DNA of 5,746 nt from Opitutus sp. GAS368 (GTDB lineage: Bacteria; Verrucomicrobiota; Verrucomicrobiia; Opitutales; Opitutaceae): NCBI GenBank assembly GCA_945861235.1, contig CAMATV010000226.1, positions 1 to 5,746 of the forward strand, written 5' to 3'. The notes beneath the pieces were generated by a model, which was not told the DNA's origin, ran no database searches, and was given only the letters and a program-made list of their open reading frames with translations. Positions within the stretch are counted from its first letter, which is position 1. Each line of letters opens with the position of its first letter. Positions 1 to 5,746 of this stretch are shown in pieces. The position numbers and the translations under genes are program-made.

Positions 1-56
1 CCTCACGGCTTCTGGCGCGCCGTCGCCGCCGGTGAGGGTGCGACGGTGAGCCCGAC
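1..56. other. Downstream flank of tex with an imperfect stem-loop
   Basis: This short stretch lies after the tex stop codon. It can fold imperfectly: CCTCAC (1-6) pairs with GTGAGG (32-37), GGC (7-9) with GCC (28-30) leaving G31 bulged, and GGCG (14-17) with CGCC (24-27). No T-run follows on the strand tex uses, so an intrinsic terminator is not demonstrated. A neighbouring gene could end here: one plus-strand frame stays open from the window edge to a TGA at 47-49. The 15 visible codons are too few to identify anything, so no gene is called. Confidence 0.3.
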
Positions 57-2435
57 TCAACGTTTCTTGTTTAACGCGGCGGCGAACCAGTCGTTGTTCA
101 CGGCGGCCGGTGGGCGAGGTGCGGCCGGTGCGCCGCCACCGGGGCGGGGTCCGCTGCCGGGTGAGCGCTGGCCGCCGGGGCTGCCGGTATTCGCGGTTTT
201 GGGACCGAGGGCGGGATTGCTGCGCATCGAGAGGGCGATGCGGTTGCGCGGGAGATCGATTTCCGTGACGGTGACCTGAACTTTTTGGCCGGGCTTCACG
301 ACGGTCGAGGGTTCTTTCACGAAGGAGTCGGCGAGCTGGCTGACGTGCACGAGGCCGTCTTGGTGGACGCCGATGTCGACGAAGGCACCGAACGCGGTGA
401 CGTTGGTCACGATGCCGGGGAGTTTCATGCCGGGCTTGAGATCCTCGGGCCGGTGCACCTCGGCGGAGAAGGCGAAGACTTCGAATTTCTCGCGCGGATC
501 ACGGCCGGGTTTCGCGAGCTCGGCCATGATGTCGGTGAGCGTGGGGAGACCGACTTCGGGCGTGACGTAGGTTTCGAGTTTGATTTTCGCGCGGAGTTTT
601 CCGTCGCGGATCAGCTCGGGGACGGTGGTGCCGAGGTCGGCGGCCATTTTTTCGACGAGCGGGTAACGCTCCGGATGAACGGAGCTCGCGTCGAGTGGGT
701 GCGCGGCATCGCGGATCCGCAGGAAGCCGGCCGCTTGCTCGTAGGCCTTGGGGCCGAGGCGCGGGACGTCCTTGAGGTCGGCGCGGGATTTGAAGGGGCC
801 CTTTTCGTTGCGGCGCGCGACAATCGCGGCGGCGGTCGCGGCGTTGAGACCGGAGACGTAGCTGAGGAGTTGTTTCGAGGCGGTGTTGAGCTCGACGCCG
901 ACGCCGTTCACGGAGCTGACGACGGTATCGTCGAGGGAACGTTTGAGTGCGGCTTGGTCGACGTCGTGTTGGTATTGGCCGACGCCGATAGATTTTGGGT
1001 CGAGCTTTACGAGCTCGGCGAGCGGATCCATGAGACGGCGGCCGATGGAGACGGCGCCGCGCACCGTGAGATCGTGGTCGGGGAATTCTTCGCGGGCGAC
1101 ATCGCTAGCGGAGTAAATCGAGGCGCCGGATTCGTTGACCATGACGATGGGAATCGCGCCGGAGAGGCCGAGCGTGCGGACGAAGGCTTCGGTCTCGCGC
1201 CCCGCGGTGCCGTTGCCGATGGCGACGGCCTCGACGTGGAAGAACTTCACGAAGCCGGTGAGCTTTTCCTTCGCCTCGACCTCCATGCGGTCGGGAAAAA
1301 CGACGTCGTTGTGGAGGAGTTTTCCCTGACGATCGAGGATGACGACTTTGCAGCCGGTGCGGATGCCGGGGTCGATGGCCATCACGGCTTTTTGGCCGAG
1401 GGGGGCGGCGAGGAGGAGTTCGCGGAGATTGTCGGCGAAGACTTTGATGCCGGCTTCGTCGGCGCGCTTCTTGGATTCGAGACGCATCTCGGTTTCCATC
1501 GAGGGGCAGAGGAGACGTTTGCAGGAATCCTGCACGGCGAGGATGACCTGTGCAGCGCAGGAGTTGAGCGTTGAGGGTTGAGAGCCGAGAGTCGATTTGA
1601 CGAAGAACTGCTGCACTTCGGCGAAGGCGGTGGCCTCGTCGGGGAGTTGCACGCGCATCATGAGGAAAAGTTCTTTTTCGCCACGGCGCATGGCGAGGAC
1701 GCGGTGGGAAGGGGCTTTGTTCAGCGGCTCGCTCCACTCGAAATAGTCTTTGAACTTCGAGGCTTCGACGGTGCTGTCTTTGCCGGTGAGGACTTTCGAG
1801 GAGATGATCGCGTCTTTTTGGTAAACGGCGCGGAGCTTGGCGCGGGCGTCTTTGTCGTCGCTGACGCGCTCGGCGATGATGTCGCGGGCACCGGCGAAGG
1901 CCTCGTCGGTGGAGGCGATTTTGGAAACGACGTTTTTGCCGTCGTCAGCGGTGTAGTCCCGGCCGACGTAGGCCTGCGCGGCGGCGAGGGCGTCGGTGGT
2001 CGGGTCTTGGGCCCAGAGCAGTTCGGAGAGGGGTTCGAGGCCTTTTTCTTTCGCGATGGTGGCGCGAGTGCGTTTCTTCGGACGGAAGGGGAGGTAAATG
2101 TCCTCGAGGACCGCGAGGGTGTCGGCGGCGTTGATGGATTTTTCGAGCGCGGGCGTGAGGAGGTTGCGCTCTTTGAGTGACGAGAGAATGGCGGCGCGGC
2201 GCTCGTCGATGGCCTTCATCTGCTCGAGGCGGTCGCGGATGGCGAGCACCTGGACCTCGTCGAGTTCGCCGGTGACCTCTTTGCGGTAGCGGGCGATGAA
2301 GGGCACGGTGGCTCCCTCGGCGAAGAGTTGGGCGGTGGCCGCGACTTGATAGACCTTGATGTTCAGCTCGGCCGCGAGGCGGAGGACATGGTCGGGATTG
2401 GGTTGAGTGGTGGCCGGGGAGGCGACAGCGGACAT
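57..2435 (-). CDS. tex: Tex family RNA-binding transcription accessory protein (S1 domain)
   Basis: Tex is a cytoplasmic nucleic-acid-binding protein linked to transcription and RNA metabolism; its exact biochemical job varies between reports. The 792-residue product shows the full family architecture and is close to the roughly 770-790 residues usual for Tex. The N-terminal helical Tex domain (about 15-275) includes VPFIARYRKE near 44-53. The YqgF/RNase H-like domain starts at VMAIDPGIRTG (351-361) and continues through GNGTAGRETEAF (407-418) and VNESGASIYSAS (433-444). Helix-hairpin-helix motifs span about 505-575, from SVNGVGVELNTAS to VPRLGPKAYEQ. The S1 domain covers about 666-737, with VTAFGAFVDIGVHQDGLVH at its core. 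A Gly/Pro-rich tail (about 743-778) ends in NNDWFAAALNKKR. I chose the ATG at 2433-2435. An in-frame TTG at 2594 would add 53 residues of low-complexity sequence with no Tex similarity. No Shine-Dalgarno precedes the start. Residues 281-291 are encoded by a heptamer repeat inserted in a linker. Tex is divergent from uxaE and appears monocistronic here. Confidence 0.96.
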   Translation of the reverse strand: MSAVASPATTQPNPDHVLRLAAELNIKVYQVAATAQLFAEGATVPFIARYRKEVTGELDEVQVLAIRDRLEQMKAIDERRAAILSSLKERNLLTPALEKSINAADTLAVLEDIYLPFRPKKRTRATIAKEKGLEPLSELLWAQDPTTDALAAAQAYVGRDYTADDGKNVVSKIASTDEAFAGARDIIAERVSDDKDARAKLRAVYQKDAIISSKVLTGKDSTVEASKFKDYFEWSEPLNKAPSHRVLAMRRGEKELFLMMRVQLPDEATAFAEVQQFFVKSTLGSQPSTLNSCAAQVILAVQDSCKRLLCPSMETEMRLESKKRADEAGIKVFADNLRELLLAAPLGQKAVMAIDPGIRTGCKVVILDRQGKLLHNDVVFPDRMEVEAKEKLTGFVKFFHVEAVAIGNGTAGRETEAFVRTLGLSGAIPIVMVNESGASIYSASDVAREEFPDHDLTVRGAVSIGRRLMDPLAELVKLDPKSIGVGQYQHDVDQAALKRSLDDTVVSSVNGVGVELNTASKQLLSYVSGLNAATAAAIVARRNEKGPFKSRADLKDVPRLGPKAYEQAAGFLRIRDAAHPLDASSVHPERYPLVEKMAADLGTTVPELIRDGKLRAKIKLETYVTPEVGLPTLTDIMAELAKPGRDPREKFEVFAFSAEVHRPEDLKPGMKLPGIVTNVTAFGAFVDIGVHQDGLVHVSQLADSFVKEPSTVVKPGQKVQVTVTEIDLPRNRIALSMRSNPALGPKTANTGSPGGQRSPGSGPRPGGGAPAAPRPPAAVNNDWFAAALNKKR
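1561..1593 (-). repeat. Heptamer tandem repeat inside tex, 4 full units plus a 5-bp partial
   Basis: Read on the tex strand, four consecutive 7-bp units run from 1593 down to 1566. A 5-bp partial unit, AACTC, follows at 1565-1561. Every full unit has C at position 3 and ends in CTC; the first is GACTCTC and the third AACCCTC, giving a rough consensus of RRCYCTC. The tract totals 33 bp, exactly 11 codons, so it leaves the tex frame intact despite a period that is not a multiple of three. It encodes STLGSQPSTLN (residues 281-291). That stretch lies in the linker between the N-terminal Tex region and the helix leading to the YqgF domain, where the family is variable as I remember it. The repeat is seen directly; that it is an insertion relative to homologues is inferred. 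Confidence 0.75.
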
Positions 2436-2651
2436 GCGTGGAAAGGCGCGAGCAGAGCGCGCGGCGGGGCTTGCGCAATCTCCAAAATGACCTCGGACGC
2501 CGTTGCCTCTGAAAAAAGTAAGCGCCCCGCTGGCGGCCTTGGAACCGCGGAAGGCGGACGGTCCGACGGAGAGGGAGTCTGAAGAAACAACCAAAACTTG
2601 TCTCGACCCTGGGTGTGTGCGCCTCTTTTTTTCCTCGGTCCCTTTTCAACG
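2436..2651. promoter_or_regulatory. Divergent intergenic region between tex and uxaE
   Basis: These 216 bases separate two divergent start codons, so the promoters of tex (leftward) and of the uxaE-uxaC genes (rightward) are expected here. I could not find a sigma-70-like -35/-10 pair with acceptable spacing on either strand. Visible structure includes an 11-bp palindrome, CGGACGGTCCG (2555-2565), overlapping a second small palindrome, TCCGACGGA (2562-2570). Just upstream, GCCTT (2536-2540) can pair with AAGGC (2551-2555). These could form a regulator site for uronate genes, but nothing identifies the regulator. A T7 run at 2626-2632 lies in the uxaE leader. Neither flanking start has a purine-rich ribosome binding site. 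Confidence 0.5.
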
Positions 2652-4505
2652 ATGTCCGCCATCAATCGCTTCCTCCTCGAAAACAAACTTCGCATCGCGA
2701 CGAATCCCTGCGTGTCGCCCGACTTTTGTCTCGATTGGTCGGCGCTGCGCGACGAGCTCCGCGCCGGCAAGGCGATGAAGGTTTACGCGAAGAGCCGATT
2801 TGGGACGGCCGCGGGCGCGTTCACTCTGGTGGAAAACGTTCAAGGCGACTGCGCGTGGCGACTGCAGGGCGATGCGGGGAAAGCGGATACGTTGCACGAC
2901 GCGGTGGCACTCACGGATGGCACGACGGTGTTTCCCGCGACCTTTGCGAACCTGCTGAAACTGAAGAACCTCATCCAGGCGCACCACGCGGCCTCGACGA
3001 TTTTCCCCACCGCCACCGAACAGCTCGGGCGCAGCACGCTCGGGATCGGCGCACGTTTCACGACCCTGCACTGGCCGGCCGTCGAGTGGGCGATGAGCGC
3101 GTTGAGTCTCGGCGTGACGGCGAACCAAAATTCGATTCCGCGTGAGCTCGTTTACGACACCGATGTCATGCTCGCGGGCAAGCTCGACACGGTGCCGTTT
3201 CCGTTCATCGGCACCCACGTGCCCGAGGGCCACCAAGGTCAGAGCGTCGAAGGCATGAGTCACGGTTGCGTGCTCTCGAAACTGAAAACCGGTTTTCACC
3301 GCCGCGGGATTGCGTGGAGCTTCAACGCGGACCACCAACCCATCGGCGGAAAATTTGACTCGCGTGAAGACGCGCTCGTCACCGGGTGTGTGCTCGCGAG
3401 CTACATCACGTTCGATCTCTCGCCCGAACTCGCGCAGACGACCGTCGCCGATGACGCCGGCGGGTGGGTCGCAGCCCATGTCCCGGCCGCGCTCGTCGCG
3501 ACGGTGAAGGCACGGGTGGCGAAAGCTGGCCTCACTTTGAATGAAGCCGAATTCGCTAGGCTCCTCGCCTACGTCTGGCCGTCGCTGCAAAAGATGAAGG
3601 TCCGCGACGAGAAATACGCCGCCGCGCGCGCCAAGCTTTTCACGACCGCCGTCGGCCGGGCCTACTTGCGCGAACTCTCGATCGACGAACTGCCCGGCCT
3701 CACCACCGCCGAGACCACGGCCATTATGCTCGCGCTCTGTGAGGCTTTGGGGATGAAGATCCACTTCGTCGCGCCCGCGTTCGGCTTCCAGAAAAACATG
3801 CCCTATCCCGACAACGCCGCGCTGCGCTCGCTGATCGAGAAGCAGTGGGCGGTGTGTCAGAATTTCGGTGCGAGCATCGGTTTCCACTCGGGCTCCGGAA
3901 AATCGGCCGAGAATTATCAAGTCATGGGCCAGGTCACGGGCAGCCGGCTCGAAATCAAGACGAGCGGCCGCTACACCTACGAGATGGGTCGAGCGCTGTT
4001 TACCTCGAAGAATGCGGCCGATCAGGCGCTGTGGCGCGATTGGTATAAGTTCACCCTCGAGCTCGCGCTGCTCGGTGCTTTCAGCGCCGACGCCACGGAA
4101 CGGAAGATGGCGCGGGTGTTCATCACCGATGCGCTCGCGAAGTCCGGCCAGTCGACCGACGTGTTCGCCGACCCGACCGCCACGCGCGGTGCGCTCGCAG
4201 CGCTGGCGGCCAGCCCCGAGCACATGTTTTGGTTTGAATATAATTTCCTCCACGTGCTCGCCGCCGGCGGTCGCGCGGAGAAGGCTGCGCTGGGCGACCA
4301 CACGCCGGCGGGTTATCAGCAACGAGCCCGTTTCTATGCGATCAGCGACGAAGGCCGGCTCAATTTTTCAAAAAACATCGCGAGCTACATCGTGTTTCTC
4401 GCCGAAAACACCGGCCTCGCGCCCGCCGTGACCTGCGCCGCTGCGCACAAGCTCCTCGCTGGCTTCACGTCGCTCGACGCGATGCTGAACGATATTTCCA
4501 AGTAA
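2652..4505 (+). CDS. uxaE: UxaE-family tagaturonate/fructuronate epimerase
   Basis: This 617-residue protein resembles the UxaE family, first characterised in Thermotoga maritima, which epimerises D-tagaturonate and D-fructuronate in the cytoplasm. Family-like landmarks are STLGIGARF (128-136), the ADH motif within WSFNADHQPIGGKFD (222-236), ELSIDE (341-346), VAPAFGFQKN (373-382), GASIGFHSGSGKSAENY (406-422) and LEIKTSGRYTYE (433-444). The Asp/His residues (D227, H228, D345, E346, H412) are plausible metal or catalytic ligands; this is inferred. No signal peptide or membrane segment is visible. The product is longer than the roughly 480-500 residues I recall for the Thermotoga enzyme. The ATG at 2652 is preferred over the in-frame TTG at 2598, because the 18 extra residues are hydrophobic, Pro/Cys-containing and translate an obvious leader with a T-run. 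No Shine-Dalgarno is present. uxaC begins 72 bases downstream in the same direction, which supports a uronate role: UxaC makes both substrates that this enzyme interconverts. Assignment rests on remembered motifs, so a related sugar epimerase remains possible. Confidence 0.78.
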   Translation: MSAINRFLLENKLRIATNPCVSPDFCLDWSALRDELRAGKAMKVYAKSRFGTAAGAFTLVENVQGDCAWRLQGDAGKADTLHDAVALTDGTTVFPATFANLLKLKNLIQAHHAASTIFPTATEQLGRSTLGIGARFTTLHWPAVEWAMSALSLGVTANQNSIPRELVYDTDVMLAGKLDTVPFPFIGTHVPEGHQGQSVEGMSHGCVLSKLKTGFHRRGIAWSFNADHQPIGGKFDSREDALVTGCVLASYITFDLSPELAQTTVADDAGGWVAAHVPAALVATVKARVAKAGLTLNEAEFARLLAYVWPSLQKMKVRDEKYAAARAKLFTTAVGRAYLRELSIDELPGLTTAETTAIMLALCEALGMKIHFVAPAFGFQKNMPYPDNAALRSLIEKQWAVCQNFGASIGFHSGSGKSAENYQVMGQVTGSRLEIKTSGRYTYEMGRALFTSKNAADQALWRDWYKFTLELALLGAFSADATERKMARVFITDALAKSGQSTDVFADPTATRGALAALAASPEHMFWFEYNFLHVLAAGGRAEKAALGDHTPAGYQQRARFYAISDEGRLNFSKNIASYIVFLAENTGLAPAVTCAAAHKLLAGFTSLDAMLNDISK

Positions 4506-4508
4506 TGC

Positions 4509-4566
4509 GTGGCACGGGCCTCCCGCCCGTGATTAACACGATTCACGGGCGAGACGTCCGTGGCAC
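4509..4566. repeat. Inverted-repeat element (two hairpins) between uxaE and uxaC
   Basis: Two 24-bp arms (4509-4532 and 4543-4566) are inverted copies matching at 20 of 24 positions, around a 10-base AT-rich centre (4533-4542). Each arm is itself a hairpin. On the left, CACGGGC (4513-4519) pairs perfectly with GCCCGTG (4525-4531) over a 5-base loop. On the right, CACGGGC (4544-4550) pairs with GTCCGTG (4556-4562), with one G-U wobble, over a 5-base loop. GTGGCAC also occurs as a direct repeat at 4509-4515 and 4560-4566. The element can therefore form either two small hairpins or one long cruciform. There is no T-run, so it is not a standard intrinsic terminator. It fills most of the 72-base gap and looks like a REP-like or MITE-like dispersed repeat. 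Translated on the minus strand it yields NHGREARAT, a string I recall from spurious small ORFs in Verrucomicrobia and Planctomycetes. Confidence 0.8.
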
Positions 4567-4577
4567 CTTCTCTCCCC

Positions 4578-5746
4578 ATGACCAAGACTTCTCTCATTCA
4601 CGACGATTTTCTTCTGACCAGTAAGCAGGCCCGTGAGCTCTACCACCGCTACGCGAAGAGCGAACCGATCTACGATTATCACTGTCACCTGCCGCCCGAC
4701 CTCATCGCGAGCAACCATCAGTTTGCTGATCTCGCTGAACTCTGGCTCGGCGGCGACCACTACAAGTGGCGCGCGCTCCGCACCAACGGCGTGAACGAAC
4801 GCTTCGTCACCGGCGACGCCACGCCACGCGAGAAATTTCAGGCCTGGGCCGAGACGGTGCCGCACACGCTGCGCAATCCGCTGTACCACTGGTCGCACCT
4901 CGAGTTGAAACGCTATTTTGGTTTCGACGGTCTGCTCGACGGCAAGACTGCGGAGAAAGTCTGGAAGCAGGCCAATGCCAAGCTCGCCAAAACCCGCGTG
5001 CACGACCTCATCAACGAATCGAAGGTCGCCGTCATCTGCACCACGGATTGCCCGGCCGATCCACTCGACCACCACGCGAAGATCCGCGCGAATCCCGGCA
5101 AGTTGAAGGCGCGCGTCTATCCCGCGTTTCGCCCCGACAAGGCCCTCGCCGTCGGCAATCCGCAGGGGTTCAACGTGTGGCTCGAAAAACTCGCGGTGAC
5201 AGCGGGCGGTGCATTCGCGGCCGGTGGCATTAAGACTTTCGACGACCTCATGGGTGCGTTGAAGCAGCGTCATGATGATTTTCACGCTGCCGGCTGCCGT
5301 ATCTCCGACCATGGTCTTGAGCACGCGCTAGCGGAGCCCTGTACGCACGCGCAGGCGAAGAGGGTCTTCGACGCGGCGCGGGCCGGCCGCGTTTCGACCG
5401 CTGAGGAAACCGTCCGCTATGGCTCGTATTTGATGTTTGAATTCGGTCGTTGGGACGCCGCGCGCGGTTGGACGAAGCAGCTCCACCTCGGGGCGCTGCG
5501 CAATAACAACGCCCGTCTGCTCGGCAAGCTCGGGCCTGACACCGGCTTCGATTCCATCGGCGATTTCCCGCAGGCCGTCGCACTGTCGCGTTACCTCAAC
5601 ACGCTCGACTCCACCGACCAGCTCCCGCGCACGATCCTCTATAACAACAACCCGAACGACAATTATGTCCTCGGGGCGATGATCGGAAATTTCCAGGACG
5701 GCTCGATTGCGGGTAAGGTCCAGTTCGGCAGCGGCTGGTGGTTCCT
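4578..5746 (+). CDS. uxaC: Uronate (glucuronate) isomerase, 3' end outside window
   Basis: UxaC is an amidohydrolase-superfamily isomerase that converts D-glucuronate to D-fructuronate and D-galacturonate to D-tagaturonate, the first cytoplasmic step of hexuronate catabolism. The first 389 residues are visible and the frame is open to the window edge; the usual length is about 470, so roughly 80 residues are missing. Diagnostic features include the N-terminal HDDFLL (8-13), the metal-binding HxH in IYDYHCHLPP (31-40; H35 and H37), the GGDHYKWRALRTNG block (58-71), VICTTDCPADPLDHH (152-166) and FRPDKAL (184-190). Further along are SDHGLEHA (243-250), QLHLGALRNNN (301-311) and the FGSGWWF block (383-389) at the visible end. 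No frameshift or missing catalytic motif is seen in the visible part. The ATG at 4578 places HDDFLL at the expected distance from the start; the upstream leader CCTTCTCTCCCC is pyrimidine-rich with no Shine-Dalgarno. It is co-directional with uxaE and probably co-transcribed, with the hairpin element in the spacer. Confidence 0.96.
   Translation, partial: MTKTSLIHDDFLLTSKQARELYHRYAKSEPIYDYHCHLPPDLIASNHQFADLAELWLGGDHYKWRALRTNGVNERFVTGDATPREKFQAWAETVPHTLRNPLYHWSHLELKRYFGFDGLLDGKTAEKVWKQANAKLAKTRVHDLINESKVAVICTTDCPADPLDHHAKIRANPGKLKARVYPAFRPDKALAVGNPQGFNVWLEKLAVTAGGAFAAGGIKTFDDLMGALKQRHDDFHAAGCRISDHGLEHALAEPCTHAQAKRVFDAARAGRVSTAEETVRYGSYLMFEFGRWDAARGWTKQLHLGALRNNNARLLGKLGPDTGFDSIGDFPQAVALSRYLNTLDSTDQLPRTILYNNNPNDNYVLGAMIGNFQDGSIAGKVQFGSGWWF

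Noticed and set aside
46..279. Plus-strand open frame at the left edge, 77 codons from a GTG
   Set aside because: It overlaps the 3' end of tex almost entirely and its translation mirrors the Gly/Pro-rich tail; no independent support.
285..1574. Long plus-strand open frame (429 codons) antisense to tex
   Set aside because: Its translation is Gly/Glu/Asp/Val-rich with no recognisable domain and it lies opposite strongly conserved Tex domains. It is the expected mirror of GC-rich codon use.
2436..2594. 53-residue N-terminal extension of Tex from a TTG start
   Set aside because: The extension has no Tex similarity, lies in non-coding-looking sequence and would use a rare start. The ATG at 2433-2435 gives a normal Tex length and N-terminus.
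2611..2632. Weak stem followed by T7 in the uxaE leader, resembling an attenuator
   Set aside because: The stem is only about 5 pairs with two wobbles (2611-2615 with 2620-2624), too weak to call a terminator or attenuator from sequence alone.
2646..4322. Long minus-strand open frame (558 codons) antisense to uxaE
   Set aside because: The translation is Arg/Gly/Glu-rich and low in family-like motifs, while the sense strand carries clear UxaE-like motifs. It is a shadow frame.
4385..4597. Small minus-strand ORF containing NHGREARAT
   Set aside because: It is produced by translating the inverted-repeat element plus antisense uxaE sequence. The familiar peptide string reflects a repeated DNA element, not a protein family.
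4533..5324. Minus-strand open frame (263 codons) opposite uxaC
   Set aside because: The sense strand encodes an unmistakable uronate isomerase over the same bases; the antisense frame has no supporting features.

Overview
This is a GC-rich, gene-dense bacterial chromosomal window with three protein genes and no RNA gene, transposase, CRISPR array or phage gene. The likely source is a verrucomicrobium, possibly of the Opitutaceae. That is an inference from two things. One is the inverted-repeat element between the two right-hand genes, whose chance translation contains an 'NHGREARAT' string of the kind I recall from spurious ORFs in Verrucomicrobia and Planctomycetes. The other is a CTC-ending heptamer repeat plus the absence of Shine-Dalgarno sequences. 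No marker gene confirms it.

Layout. Positions 1-56 are the region downstream of tex and can form an imperfect stem-loop. Positions 57-2435 (minus strand) carry tex, a complete RNA-binding S1-domain protein of the transcription accessory factor family. A 33-bp heptamer-repeat tract is embedded in frame in it at 1561-1593. Positions 2436-2651 are a 216-bp divergent intergenic region that must hold the promoters of tex and of the rightward operon; I found no convincing -35/-10 pair there. Positions 2652-4505 (plus) encode a UxaE-family tagaturonate/fructuronate epimerase. Positions 4506-4577 hold an inverted-repeat element made of two small hairpins. Positions 4578-5746 (plus) encode uxaC, uronate isomerase, cut off by the window edge after 389 codons.

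The two rightward genes make a coherent metabolic pair. UxaC isomerises D-glucuronate to D-fructuronate and D-galacturonate to D-tagaturonate, and UxaE interconverts tagaturonate and fructuronate. Together they merge both uronate branches at one intermediate, so pectin- and glucuronate-derived sugars can share one downstream reductase and dehydratase route (UxuB, UxuA; not in this window). tex is a housekeeping gene with no evident functional link to them.

I see no previously undescribed multi-gene system. The best leads are the two repeat elements: the in-frame heptamer tract inside tex and the double-hairpin element between uxaE and uxaC.
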